23,747 nt of DNA, from contig JBCDBH010000047.1 of NCBI GenBank assembly GCA_039184055.1, positions 1-23,747 on the forward strand, written 5' to 3'. The stretch is from JBCDBH01 sp039184055. Lineage in GTDB: Bacteria; Acidobacteriota; Thermoanaerobaculia; Multivoradales; J023. Positions 15,524 through 23,673 of the stretch are shown piece after piece (positions within the stretch are counted from its first letter, which is position 1; each line of letters starts with the position of its first letter). A program made the position numbers and the translations under genes. Under the pieces are notes generated by a model that was given only the letters and a program-made list of their open reading frames with translations, searched no databases and had not been told where the DNA came from.

Positions 15524-17941
15524 TCACGTCTCCCCATCACGCTCCGAGACACGACCTCGAATCCGTCGGATCAGCCGCGTAAAGGGATTGCTTTCGCGTT
15601 CAGCCTCGATACCGGGAGGTTGTCGCAAGGGCAAAGCGCGCCAGCCGTCGTGCTCGGGGCACAGCGTTCCGGGCACGGAGTCGGCGAGAAAGACCTCGGC
15701 GACGACGTGTGGACAGCGGTCAGTAGCCAAACCACCGGTCACCGGATCGACATAGGCGGTGATCACCCCGTCGGGCCGCGAGAATCCGCCCCAACCATCG
15801 GCCGGTCGGGTTTTGTGCATGAACCGGGCCCAAATCGGCAACGCGGCACGGGCGCCCGAGAGCTTGGTGCGAGTGTTGTCGTCGTAACCGACCCACACCA
15901 AGGCGGCGCGCTCGGCGCCGTAGCCGGCGAACCAACTGTCACGTCGATCGTTGGTCGTGCCGGTCTTGCCCGCCAAGGCGTCACGCACGCCCATCGAGCG
16001 AATGTCGGTGGCGGTGCCACGGTCGAGCACCCCCTGCAACATCTGGGTGACCAACCAGGCGACCTCGGCGCGGAGCACCGGCACGGGCTCGGCAAGCTCG
16101 GTGCCATCACGACGGACACCGTTGCGATCGAAGACCGCCGTCAGACCGTGGACCGAGGGTCGTCGCCCACCCGCCGCTAGGGTGGCATAGACCGTGACCA
16201 GCTCACGTGGCGTCACCTCCATGGCACCGAGCGCGAGCGCCGGATACGGATCGAGCCTGCTTTCGACCCCCATGTCACGCGCCAACCGCACCACGGGCTC
16301 CAGCCCGAGCTCGATCGCCATCCGCGCGGTCGGCACGTTGAGACTCTTCTCGAGCGCAGTGCGCGCGGTCACCAAACCACGATGTTTGCGATCCGAATTC
16401 TGCGGGCTCCAGCTCCTACCACCAGCGGTGGTGGTGAACGGCGTGTCCTGAAGCACGGACGCCGGTGTCACCACTCCGGCGTCGAGTGCCGCCGCGAAAA
16501 CGATCGGCTTGAAGGCCGAACCGGCCTGACGACGCGCTTGACCGACCCGATCGAATTGACTGGTGCCGTAGTCACGACCCCCGACCCACGCGCGAATACC
16601 ACCGTCACGTGGGTCGACGGCGATCAACGCGGCCTGGAGCGGCGTCGTCGCTTTGGTGTTCTTCTCCCAGCCTTCTTCGAGCGCCTTGGTGCCCCAGCGA
16701 ATCGCATCCTCGGCGACTTCTTGTTCGGTGGCGTCGAGGGTCGACAACAAGACCCAGCCGGCGTCATCGAGACTCTCGACCCCGAAACGCACCCGTGCCT
16801 CGGTCTTCATGGCATCGGCGAAATACGGCACGTGCCGTGCGGCGAGCGTCGTCTCGGCGGCGGCGAGCGGGGCTTCGGCGGCGGCCACCAGACGCTCGCG
16901 CTCGATCCAATTGAGCTGAGCGAGACGTTCGAGCACCGCGTTGCGCCGGTTCAAGGCCGCTTCCGGGTACACCAGCGGGGAATAACGCGCCGGTGATTGA
17001 ATCACCCCCGCGAGCGTCGCCGCCTCGGCGAGGCTGAGCTGTCGCGGATGCTTGCCAAAATACGCCCATGCCGCCGCGCCGACACCGATCAGATGTACGT
17101 TGCCCGAACGACCGACATAGATCTCGTTCAAATAGGCTTCGAGAATCATGCGTTTCTCGTAGCGCAACTCGAGCATCACCGCCAGCACCGCCTCGCGAAG
17201 TTTGCGAGTCATGGTGCGTTCGTGGGTGAGATAGATGTTCTTGACCAGCTGTTGCGTCAGCGTGCTGCCGCCCTGACGCACTTCGCCTTCGCGCAGGTTG
17301 ACCCACGCGGCACGCAGAATTCCGAAGACCGACACCCCGCCATGCTCGAGAAAATTGGCGTCCTCGACCGCCAAGACGGCGTAGATCAAATCCTCGGGTA
17401 GCTCGTCGATCGAAATCGGGCGACGCTCTTCGAGCTCCGGACCGTAAAACGACGCCACGAGAGGTGGATCGAGCCATGCGCGCGCCACCGCGCGCCCGCC
17501 AGCGATGAGCTCCTTCACCTTGCCACCGGCGAAGCTCACCCGGAGCCGATCGCCCCCGGCTTCACCCAACGGTGTCGGAAAGAGCTGACGCGAAATGTCG
17601 ATCGCGCCATCGTCCAGGCGATAGGTTCCGGCAACGAACCCTCGTGGCGGCTCCGCGGGCTGATAGCCCAGCGCGTCGAGATGCGCGGTGAGCGTCGCGC
17701 CGTCGAGCGTTTGCCCAGGCACCAGCACCATCGACTGACCATAGAGCCGGGACGGCTGACGCGCGGGGTTGTCACCGAATTGGCTGGTCAACCGCCAGAA
17801 CGGCACCACCACCCAGGCCGCCGACAACCCGAGAAGCAACAAGACGATACCGGCCACCCAATGCCAGCGTCGGCGAGGCCGTGGCGAAACGGGACGTGTG
17901 CGGGTACGGGGCGTGGTCTGGGTGCGGGGGCGTGTGGACAT
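15524..17941 (-). CDS. Class A penicillin-binding protein, PBP1B-like (transglycosylase/transpeptidase)
   Basis: This 805-aa bifunctional peptidoglycan synthase polymerises lipid II and cross-links the chains in the periplasm. It has a basic cytoplasmic tail, one membrane helix (about 28-47) and a UB2H-like segment (SRLYGQSMVLVPGQTLD at 64-80, then HLDALGYQ) typical of PBP1B. The GT51 domain has catalytic Glu193 in VEDANFLEHGG, the GGSTLTQQLVKN motif at 224-235 and the RYEKRMILEAYLNEIYVG motif. The transpeptidase has the active-site Ser475 in SAFK, SLN at 533-535 and KTG at 659-661. All catalytic motifs are present. The short C-terminal extension is basic (RLIRRIRGR). The start ATG has no obvious ribosome-binding site. 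An extended -10 promoter and an inverted repeat lie upstream. Confidence 0.93.
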   Translation of the reverse strand: MSTRPRTQTTPRTRTRPVSPRPRRRWHWVAGIVLLLLGLSAAWVVVPFWRLTSQFGDNPARQPSRLYGQSMVLVPGQTLDGATLTAHLDALGYQPAEPPRGFVAGTYRLDDGAIDISRQLFPTPLGEAGGDRLRVSFAGGKVKELIAGGRAVARAWLDPPLVASFYGPELEERRPISIDELPEDLIYAVLAVEDANFLEHGGVSVFGILRAAWVNLREGEVRQGGSTLTQQLVKNIYLTHERTMTRKLREAVLAVMLELRYEKRMILEAYLNEIYVGRSGNVHLIGVGAAAWAYFGKHPRQLSLAEAATLAGVIQSPARYSPLVYPEAALNRRNAVLERLAQLNWIERERLVAAAEAPLAAAETTLAARHVPYFADAMKTEARVRFGVESLDDAGWVLLSTLDATEQEVAEDAIRWGTKALEEGWEKNTKATTPLQAALIAVDPRDGGIRAWVGGRDYGTSQFDRVGQARRQAGSAFKPIVFAAALDAGVVTPASVLQDTPFTTTAGGRSWSPQNSDRKHRGLVTARTALEKSLNVPTARMAIELGLEPVVRLARDMGVESRLDPYPALALGAMEVTPRELVTVYATLAAGGRRPSVHGLTAVFDRNGVRRDGTELAEPVPVLRAEVAWLVTQMLQGVLDRGTATDIRSMGVRDALAGKTGTTNDRRDSWFAGYGAERAALVWVGYDDNTRTKLSGARAALPIWARFMHKTRPADGWGGFSRPDGVITAYVDPVTGGLATDRCPHVVAEVFLADSVPGTLCPEHDGWRALPLRQPPGIEAERESNPFTRLIRRIRGRVSERDGET

Positions 17942-17954
17942 GATGGTTCGCGGC

Positions 17955-17971
17955 GCGTGATGGGATCACGC
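17955..17971 (-). promoter_or_regulatory. Inverted repeat in the PBP 5' leader
   Basis: GCGTGAT / ATCACGC form perfect 7-bp arms around GGG, 14-30 nt before the PBP start. It lies downstream of the predicted -10 box, so it would be transcribed. It could be an operator or a small leader hairpin. Confidence 0.4.
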
Positions 17972-17994
17972 TCGACCCAATCGAGAGTGCAGGA

Positions 17995-18003
17995 ATCATA
18001 CCA
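17995..18003 (-). promoter_or_regulatory. Extended -10 promoter for the PBP gene
   Basis: The coding strand reads TGGTATGAT, an extended -10 (TGnTATGAT, one mismatch from TATAAT). It would start transcription about 45 nt before the ATG. GTGACA lies upstream with a 21-nt gap, too wide for a normal -35, so the extended -10 would carry the promoter. Confidence 0.45.
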
Positions 18004-18126
18004 ATAACCGGATGAACGCCATGTCACCACGACTGTTGGCGGCGATCGTCCGCACCTCCAGCAGAGGAAAAGGCCGCGCGCTTGAGGGGACTAGATCGCC
18101 TCTGGTAGAGTCATTTTGTCTGGTCG

Positions 18127-18132
18127 TATACT
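18127..18132 (+). promoter_or_regulatory. Candidate -10 box for second Cys-rich peptide operon
   Basis: TATACT matches the -10 consensus at five of six positions and stands about 120 nt before the peptide start. No convincing -35 is seen at 17 nt. If used, the leader would contain the 18200-18220 hairpin. Confidence 0.35.
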
Positions 18133-18199
18133 CTCAGTCGGCTCTCCCCCTACCAGTCCTGGTACGCCGAACGAGCGGAGTTACACAAAATGCGTCACG

Positions 18200-18220
18200 T
18201 TTCGATCTTCATGATCGAAA
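18200..18220 (+). promoter_or_regulatory. 5'-leader hairpin before second Cys-rich peptide
   Basis: TTTCGATC and GATCGAAA form a perfect 8-bp stem around TTCAT, extendable by one G-T and one C-G pair. It ends 20 nt before the TGGAGG ribosome-binding site and 33 nt before the ATG. There is no T-run. It parallels the hairpin before the first peptide gene. Confidence 0.5.
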
Positions 18221-18253
18221 TGAAAAGTATCTCTATGCTCTGGAGGCACCTCT

Positions 18254-18496
18254 ATGCCCAATGTTTCGCGTATTGCATGTGTTGTTTTCATTCTTTTCTT
18301 ACCTGCCAGCTTGGTGTTCGCACCGGTGGCCGAGAGCCAGCCGGGATGTCAAACCATCTGCCAAGAAGGCAATTCCATGGGACCCCCCTCGTACATCTGT
18401 GTGGCGACTGCCCTGCCCCACAACTGCACGGCCTGTATCGTCACGTGTCCCGCTCTCGAGGACGACTGCGGCACCCACGGCCCACACAACACATGA
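18254..18496 (+). CDS. Small secreted Cys-rich peptide (80 aa), seven mature cysteines
   Basis: ATG 18254 follows TGGAGG by 7 nt, a good ribosome-binding site. The N-terminus is a short Sec signal (about residues 6-26, with Cys9 in the core) and cleavage is likely after AES at residue 28. The mature part of about 52 residues holds cysteines 32, 36, 49, 58, 61, 65 and 72. An odd number leaves one thiol free, or allows a dimer or a mixed disulfide. The stretch CQTICQEG matches the first peptide's CGTICTGG as C-x-T-I-C-x-x-G, but the rest differs. I recognise no family. Its TGA overlaps the ATG of the secreted propeller-like gene (ATGA), so the two are translationally coupled. No thioredoxin-fold gene is next to it. 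Confidence 0.75.
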   Translation: MPNVSRIACVVFILFLPASLVFAPVAESQPGCQTICQEGNSMGPPSYICVATALPHNCTACIVTCPALEDDCGTHGPHNT

Positions 18497-19593
18497 CCCG
18501 GGGCACGGCTGTCCTCCTTCTCGCCGGTCTCTGTCTGATCTCCTGGCCGGCAGCGGCGACGAGCCCATGCCGCGAGCTCGCCACCGACCTGGGAAGCGTC
18601 TACGACGGCACCTGGACGGATGGTGGCGATGTGCTGATTCTCGCCGAAGACTCTCGCCAACGCCTGGCGCGATTCGACTTACGAGCGACTGACATCACGC
18701 TCGAAGCGATCGTGCCTGTGCCCGACCTCGATCGATTGATTGCGATCGAGCCTTTTGAGAACGGCTATTGGCTGAATGCCGGTGTGTACCATTGGATCGA
18801 GCTCGACAAGACGTTCACACCACGCTCGAGTCTCGATCTATTGTTCTCGGTAAGCCTCTTCGGCCCGCAAAGCGATCTTGTCCAGCTGGTACCTCGCGAG
18901 GTCGTCCCCTTCGGCGATCGCCTGGTCGGTCTCGGCCATGTCCGGCGCCGCGGGGAAGAGCACGCGGCTTTGGCTCTGTTCGGCTTCCAGGCTCGGCCAC
19001 CGATCGAGGACGTCCGCGTATTCGAGCTGATTCCGAGCCTCGGACAAGAGAACGAATATGTCTCTTTCACCTATCCCTTGGTGGCGCGCACCGGTGACGA
19101 GGTCTTTGCGTTACGGCTCGGCGAACCACCGAGAATCGATCGTCTTGTGCCACGACACGAGGCCTTGACGGCGTTTCCTCCTGGTTTCGAAAGATTGACC
19201 GACGTTCCACAAACAACTGGCGACGCCGAGGGTTGGACGGTCAAAGAACGATGGCTCGAAACCACCGTCTCACCGAGCGGGCTGTATGCACGTGGCGAGC
19301 ATCTCTACGTGCTCACCCGTCGGCCGAGCGAATCGAGCGCCGATCCGGGAAGTCGCTGGCATGTTCACGCGATCGATCCCGAACGAGACCGTCTCGGTCA
19401 TGCGGTGATCTTGCCGACCCGGGCCGCCAAAATCGCCCTCGTTCCCGGACCGAAACATTGGGCGCTGCTCGAGCTCGGTCCGCTCGAGCCTCCGACGCTC
19501 CATCGAGATACGCGGGTCGTGCTGATTCCGGCGGCATGGATCGAGGACCCCGCGTCGACCGCGCTGGCAACCGATGTCCATTGCGCTCGTTGA
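18493..19593 (+). CDS. Secreted beta-propeller-like protein of unknown function
   Basis: The frame is open from 18190, but ATG 18493 gives a clear signal peptide (MTRGTAVLLLAGLCLISW, then PAAA) and overlaps the peptide stop, so it is taken as the start. The 366-aa product has repeated short strand units such as DGGDVLILAEDSRQRLARFD and PKHWALLELG, consistent with a beta-propeller. It lacks the GxGPGEF hallmark of the lipoprotein at 4298, so the assignment is tentative. The mature protein has just two cysteines, Cys26 near its start and Cys364 near its end, which could lock the ring by a first-to-last-blade disulfide. Its position right after a Cys-rich peptide mirrors the other locus. It overlaps the next gene by 20 nt. 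Confidence 0.6.
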   Translation: MTRGTAVLLLAGLCLISWPAAATSPCRELATDLGSVYDGTWTDGGDVLILAEDSRQRLARFDLRATDITLEAIVPVPDLDRLIAIEPFENGYWLNAGVYHWIELDKTFTPRSSLDLLFSVSLFGPQSDLVQLVPREVVPFGDRLVGLGHVRRRGEEHAALALFGFQARPPIEDVRVFELIPSLGQENEYVSFTYPLVARTGDEVFALRLGEPPRIDRLVPRHEALTAFPPGFERLTDVPQTTGDAEGWTVKERWLETTVSPSGLYARGEHLYVLTRRPSESSADPGSRWHVHAIDPERDRLGHAVILPTRAAKIALVPGPKHWALLELGPLEPPTLHRDTRVVLIPAAWIEDPASTALATDVHCAR

Positions 19594-22306
19594 GCTTCTC
19601 ATCGCCGGGCTGCTGCTTACGAGTCCAGCGAATGAACGGCCACGAGTCGTCGACGCGGCGGGCCAGCCGATCGAATCGGCGCGGATCCGGATCGACGTCG
19701 CGCCCACCACCACGCACCCTCTGACGAGCCTGTTGCAACCGGCTCTCTTCACCGAAACCGATCGAGACGGTCGTTGGAATCGGGAGGCGCCTCGCTACCC
19801 GGACGTCTACCTGGTGGTCGATCACCCGGATCACCTGCCCATCACCCAGCGCACCACCACCGACCCTCTGCCTTCGCCACTACGACTCGAGCCCGGAGCT
19901 CGTCTCGTCGGCACGCTCACGCCTCCAGCCAGCCACACCGTACGCACCGCCGAGGTGTGTGTGAGCTGGTATGTCGATCCGCCCGTCGACTGGGCCGATC
20001 CACGTCGTTTCGAGCGCTGTCGCAAAACCGACGACGAAGAGTTCATGGTGCCCGGTCTTCCCGAGACGACACCGCTGGACGTGCGGGTGCGAGCCGAAGG
20101 CTTCGTGACCAGCGATACGGTCGTGGTGGCGGCCGCGGAAGATGGCCTGCGCACGACGACGATCCCACTCGAGCTCGGGATTCCGCTAACCGGCCGCGTG
20201 GTCGACGTGGACGGCCGTGCGGTACCCGACGCCACCGTGTCGATCACCCACCAGCTCGCGCACATCCAAAGTAACGCCGAGGGCCATTTCACCCTGATCG
20301 CCGAGCGGCTGCCCGCGACGGTCGAAGCTCGTGCCCCCGGACAGCGACCGACCTCCCGACCCGTCGACGACGCCGACACGCCGATCCTGCTCACCCTCGA
20401 GCCCAGCCAGGGCATCGCAGGCCACGTCACGCAGCCGAACGACGAGCCGGTACGAGGCTTCGAGCTACGCATCGAGCATCACGACACCAGCACCCGCCGA
20501 TCGTTCACCAAAGAAGTCACCCCCGACGACGAAGGCCGATTCACCGTCGACCTGCGTGACCCCGGTCGCTACCACCTGAGCGCCGGTGGCAACGGCTGGC
20601 GGAGCCGAGCACTCGAACCGGTCGAGATCGATCCCGGGACGGTGGTCGACCTTGGCACCGTGCACCTCGACCCCGGTGCGTCGATCCGTGGCACGGTGCG
20701 CGACGAGCGGAGCAACGAGCCGCTCGACGGGGTGGAAGTCAGCCTCGTGCCTCAAGGACACGCGCTGCTCGACCAGCTCACCGATCGGCGTTTCGTGCGT
20801 CGCGCCACCGACGCCGACGGCAGCTTCACCCTCGCCGGGCTCGATGCCGGACGCTACGAGCTGCGGGCACGACGACCGGGCTACGCGCCGACCACCGACA
20901 CGCTCGACCTTTTCGCCGACGACTCGCTCGACCTCGACGACGTCTGGTTGGGCCAGGGCACCACGCTCGGCGGCGCGGTGCGTGATCGCGCCGGCTCACC
21001 GCGCGGCGACGTCACGGTACGGGTGCTCGACGTCGACGGGGCGACGCTCTTGCCCCGCGACGAGGCGCTCACCGATGCCGACGGTCGGTTCACCGGTCTT
21101 CGCCTGGCACCGGGGCGTTACCGTCTGCGGATCGAGAGCGGTGGCAAACGGCTGGGCGCCCGCGAGATCGAGATCATCGCGGGCGAGAAGGAACGTCATA
21201 TCGAGCTCGAGGTGGGTGGTGTCGAGGTCCGTGGCCGCGTGCAACGAGGCGACACGCCGGTCGCTGGCGCCGCGGTGTCGATCACCTCGGCGCTCGACCC
21301 GGGCCCTCATCGCGGCAAGATGATCGTCGAGCTACGCGGCGGCGGTCGTTATGTCGCCGGTGCCGGTGACAGCGCGGTCTTCGCCATCACCGACACCGAC
21401 GGTTACTTCGTGGCCCGTGACGTATCCGCTGGCGCGGCTTGGCTACGCGCCCAATCGGGTGGTGACGAGGCGAACCGACGTCTCGTCGTCCCGGCGAACG
21501 GGCTCGACGACGTCGTGCTCGATCTCGCATCGGCGTCGCGTGGCGGCACGGTGTTGAGTGCCGCAACGGGAGATCCGATCGCCGGTGCCACGATCCACGC
21601 CGTCCACGAGGACGGGCTGCTCGCCGGGCGGGCTCGCACCGCCACGGACGGTTCCTTCACCCTCACCGCCGACGGCCTCCTCCGGTTGAGCGTCTATGCC
21701 GACGGTCACGCCACCGTCAGCCGCGACCTCGCCGCCACTGAGCGCGACGTGACCCTCACCCTCGAGCGTCGCGACAGCGCGGCGCTCGCCAACGCGGCGC
21801 TCGATGTCGCCCTGCAACGGTCCGACGGCAGCCCGCTGGCCAGCGTCATGACCACGGTGCTCGACACGACCGGCGTGCTCGCCGCCGCCAAACCTCTCGA
21901 TCGACTGGGCCGGCAACGTTTCACCGGTCTCGCCGCCGGCACCTACTTCGTCGTCTGGAGCGATCCGCTCGCCGGGATCGGCGTCGGCCCGGCGCTACGG
22001 CTCGACGACGAGCCCGTGAGCTTCGCGCACACGGTCGCGATCGGCGGTCCGCTCACCCTCACCTGTGATCCTTCGTGGTGCACTGGCACCGTACTCGAGC
22101 TGCTCACCGTGCACGCCGCGAACGGTGTCGAGATCGGTCGTTATCTTCCCGGGCTCGCCACCCATCTCTCGGTCGCCGACGATGGCCGTCTCCATCTCGG
22201 TCGGCTCGCCCCGGGAACGTACCGGGTCCGGGCACGGATCGGTGGTCGTGACGCGACCGCCACGCTCGCCGCTGGCCCCGCCGGTGCCACGCTCGTGATC
22301 GACTGA
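19574..22306 (+). CDS. Large exported protein of carboxypeptidase-regulatory-like (Ig-fold) repeats
   Basis: This 910-aa protein is built of about eight tandem units of 80-110 residues. Each runs roughly G-x-V-x-D-x-x-G-x-P-l-x-G-a-x-V, then T-D-x-D-G-x-F-t-l, then G-x-Y-x-L-x-A. Examples are GRVVDVDGRAVPDATVSI, ATDADGSFTLAGLDAGRYEL and LTDADGRFTGLRLAPGRYRL. This is the CarboxypepD_reg/Cna_B-like fold, used for adhesion, spacers or surface scaffolds. The N-terminus (MSIALVELLIAGLLLTS) is hydrophobic but has no basic residues before the core, a weak Sec signal. The last 80 residues end in another Ig-like unit with a Cys pair (CDPSWC), and no membrane anchor or sorting signal follows. It overlaps the propeller-like gene by 20 nt, so it belongs to that operon. 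Confidence 0.7.
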   Translation: MSIALVELLIAGLLLTSPANERPRVVDAAGQPIESARIRIDVAPTTTHPLTSLLQPALFTETDRDGRWNREAPRYPDVYLVVDHPDHLPITQRTTTDPLPSPLRLEPGARLVGTLTPPASHTVRTAEVCVSWYVDPPVDWADPRRFERCRKTDDEEFMVPGLPETTPLDVRVRAEGFVTSDTVVVAAAEDGLRTTTIPLELGIPLTGRVVDVDGRAVPDATVSITHQLAHIQSNAEGHFTLIAERLPATVEARAPGQRPTSRPVDDADTPILLTLEPSQGIAGHVTQPNDEPVRGFELRIEHHDTSTRRSFTKEVTPDDEGRFTVDLRDPGRYHLSAGGNGWRSRALEPVEIDPGTVVDLGTVHLDPGASIRGTVRDERSNEPLDGVEVSLVPQGHALLDQLTDRRFVRRATDADGSFTLAGLDAGRYELRARRPGYAPTTDTLDLFADDSLDLDDVWLGQGTTLGGAVRDRAGSPRGDVTVRVLDVDGATLLPRDEALTDADGRFTGLRLAPGRYRLRIESGGKRLGAREIEIIAGEKERHIELEVGGVEVRGRVQRGDTPVAGAAVSITSALDPGPHRGKMIVELRGGGRYVAGAGDSAVFAITDTDGYFVARDVSAGAAWLRAQSGGDEANRRLVVPANGLDDVVLDLASASRGGTVLSAATGDPIAGATIHAVHEDGLLAGRARTATDGSFTLTADGLLRLSVYADGHATVSRDLAATERDVTLTLERRDSAALANAALDVALQRSDGSPLASVMTTVLDTTGVLAAAKPLDRLGRQRFTGLAAGTYFVVWSDPLAGIGVGPALRLDDEPVSFAHTVAIGGPLTLTCDPSWCTGTVLELLTVHAANGVEIGRYLPGLATHLSVADDGRLHLGRLAPGTYRVRARIGGRDATATLAAGPAGATLVID

Positions 22307-22319
22307 GCGCGGCCTCCCC

Positions 22320-22325
22320 TATAAT
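22320..22325 (+). promoter_or_regulatory. Perfect -10 box placed for a leaderless transcript
   Basis: A consensus TATAAT ends 10 nt before the ATG of the ABC-F gene, with no Shine-Dalgarno between them. Transcription starting the usual 6-9 nt downstream would leave 0-4 nt of leader. No good -35 is visible at 17 nt. CCCC and GGGG flank the box as a short inverted repeat. Confidence 0.6.
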
Positions 22326-22335
22326 CCGGGGCGTC

Positions 22336-23673
22336 ATGATCTCGGTCACCAACCTCGCCAAGAACTTTGGCCCGCAAACCCTCTTCGAGAACGTCTCTTT
22401 CCAGCTCACCCCCGGAAACCGCTATGGCCTGGTGGGCGCGAACGGCTCCGGAAAGAGCACCTTCTTGAAAATGCTGATCGGCACCGAGCTCGCGAGTGCC
22501 GGTGAGATCAATATGCCGCGTCGGTTGCGGATCGGTGTGCTCAAACAGGATCACTTCGCGTACGAAGAGGTGCCGATCGTCGATGTGGTGATGATGGGTC
22601 ACGAAGAGCTGTGGCAAGCGATGGTCGAGAAAGAAGACGTGCTCGCCAAGGCCGAGGATCACTTCGACGCCGATCGTTACAGCGAGCTCGAAGACATCAT
22701 CATCCGACACGACGGCTATACCCTCGAAGCGCGCGCCGGAGAAATCCTCGAAGGTTTGGGCATCACCAGCGACCAGCACAAGAACCCGATGTCGACGCTT
22801 TCGGGTGGTTTCAAGCTCCGCGTGCTGCTCGCCCAAACCCTCGCCGCCACGCCCGATGCGCTGCTCCTCGACGAGCCCACCAACCATCTCGATATTTTGT
22901 CGATCCGCTGGCTGGAGCGTTTCCTGGTCGATTTCCCGGGTTTGGTGGTGGTGATCTCGCACGATCATCGCTTCCTCGACAACGTGTCGAACCACATCAT
23001 CGATGTCGATTACGAGACGATCAATCTCTACGTCGGCAACTACCAGCAATTCGTCAAAGGAAAAACCGAGGAGCGTGAACGGCGCGAGGCGGAGATCGCC
23101 AAACGCGAGCGCGAGATCGCCCATCACAAAGACTTCATCGACCGCTTCAAGGCCAAAGCCACCAAGGCGCGGCAGGCCCAGAGCAAGATGAAGCAGATGG
23201 AGAAGATCATCATCGAGCCGTTGCCCCAGACGTCACGTCGCTATCCGACGTTTCGTTTTCAGCAGACCCGCCCATCGGGACGCATCGCGCTCGAGGTCCA
23301 AGGCATCAAGAAGGCGTACGGTGACAAACAGGTGCTCCACGGCGTCGACCTGGTGGTCGAACGCGGTGATCGTCTGGCGATCATCGGCCCCAACGGAATC
23401 GGTAAGTCGACCCTTCTCAAAATCGCCATGGGCAACGTCGAGGCCGACGCCGGTACCGCCGAGTGGGGGTATGAAGCCCACCCTGGCTACTTCGCCCAGG
23501 ACCATCACGAGTCGCTCGGCACCGGCAAAGGCACGGTCGAGAGTTGGCTGTGGGATTTTTGCCCCGGCGAGCAGATCGGTTTTGTCCGTGGCAAGCTCGG
23601 CATGGTGCTCTTCTCGGGAGACGAGGTCGAAAAGAAGCTGTCGAGCTTGTCGGGTGGCGAGGGTTCCGGTTAA
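22336..23673 (+). CDS. YbiT-like ABC-F ribosome-associated ATPase, C-terminally truncated
   Basis: ABC-F proteins bind the ribosomal E site and help stalled translation. The 445 residues follow the YbiT pattern: FENVSF and GNRYGLVGANGSGKST (Walker A1 34-42), DGYTLEARAGEILEGLGI, LSGGFKLRVLLAQTL (signature 155-159), Walker B1 LLLDEPTNHLD (176-186) and VVISHDHRFLDNV. A charged interdomain linker spans about 240-300, and Walker A2 is GPNGIGKST (351-359). The frame stops at LSGGEGSG, within the second signature. Walker B2, the second SHD switch and the C-terminus, about 85-90 residues by comparison with the 530-aa E. coli YbiT, are missing. Without the second Walker B this domain could not hydrolyse ATP. 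Neither other frame restores the missing motif. Insertion, deletion or a contig-end misjoin are all possible. Confidence 0.85.
   Translation: MISVTNLAKNFGPQTLFENVSFQLTPGNRYGLVGANGSGKSTFLKMLIGTELASAGEINMPRRLRIGVLKQDHFAYEEVPIVDVVMMGHEELWQAMVEKEDVLAKAEDHFDADRYSELEDIIIRHDGYTLEARAGEILEGLGITSDQHKNPMSTLSGGFKLRVLLAQTLAATPDALLLDEPTNHLDILSIRWLERFLVDFPGLVVVISHDHRFLDNVSNHIIDVDYETINLYVGNYQQFVKGKTEERERREAEIAKREREIAHHKDFIDRFKAKATKARQAQSKMKQMEKIIIEPLPQTSRRYPTFRFQQTRPSGRIALEVQGIKKAYGDKQVLHGVDLVVERGDRLAIIGPNGIGKSTLLKIAMGNVEADAGTAEWGYEAHPGYFAQDHHESLGTGKGTVESWLWDFCPGEQIGFVRGKLGMVLFSGDEVEKKLSSLSGGEGSG

Larger units (their letters stand above)
17942..18253. other. Divergent intergenic region between PBP gene and second Cys-rich peptide
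   Basis: This 312-nt stretch separates divergent genes and no coding signal was accepted in it. It holds a palindrome (17955-17971) and an extended -10 box for the PBP gene, a possible -10 box (18127-18132) and a hairpin (18200-18220) for the peptide gene, and the peptide's TGGAGG ribosome-binding site at 18241-18246. The 18107-18253 half is visibly richer in A+T than the flanking genes. Confidence 0.6.

Noticed and set aside
18190..18492. N-terminal extension of the secreted propeller-like protein
   Set aside because: It overlaps the Cys-rich peptide gene, and starting there would bury the clear signal peptide at 18493.
22141..23127. Open frame of 328 codons on the minus strand over the ABC-F gene
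   Set aside because: It is antisense to clear ABC-F motifs, is rich in His/Asp/Glu from reversed codons and has no recognisable domain or ribosome-binding site.
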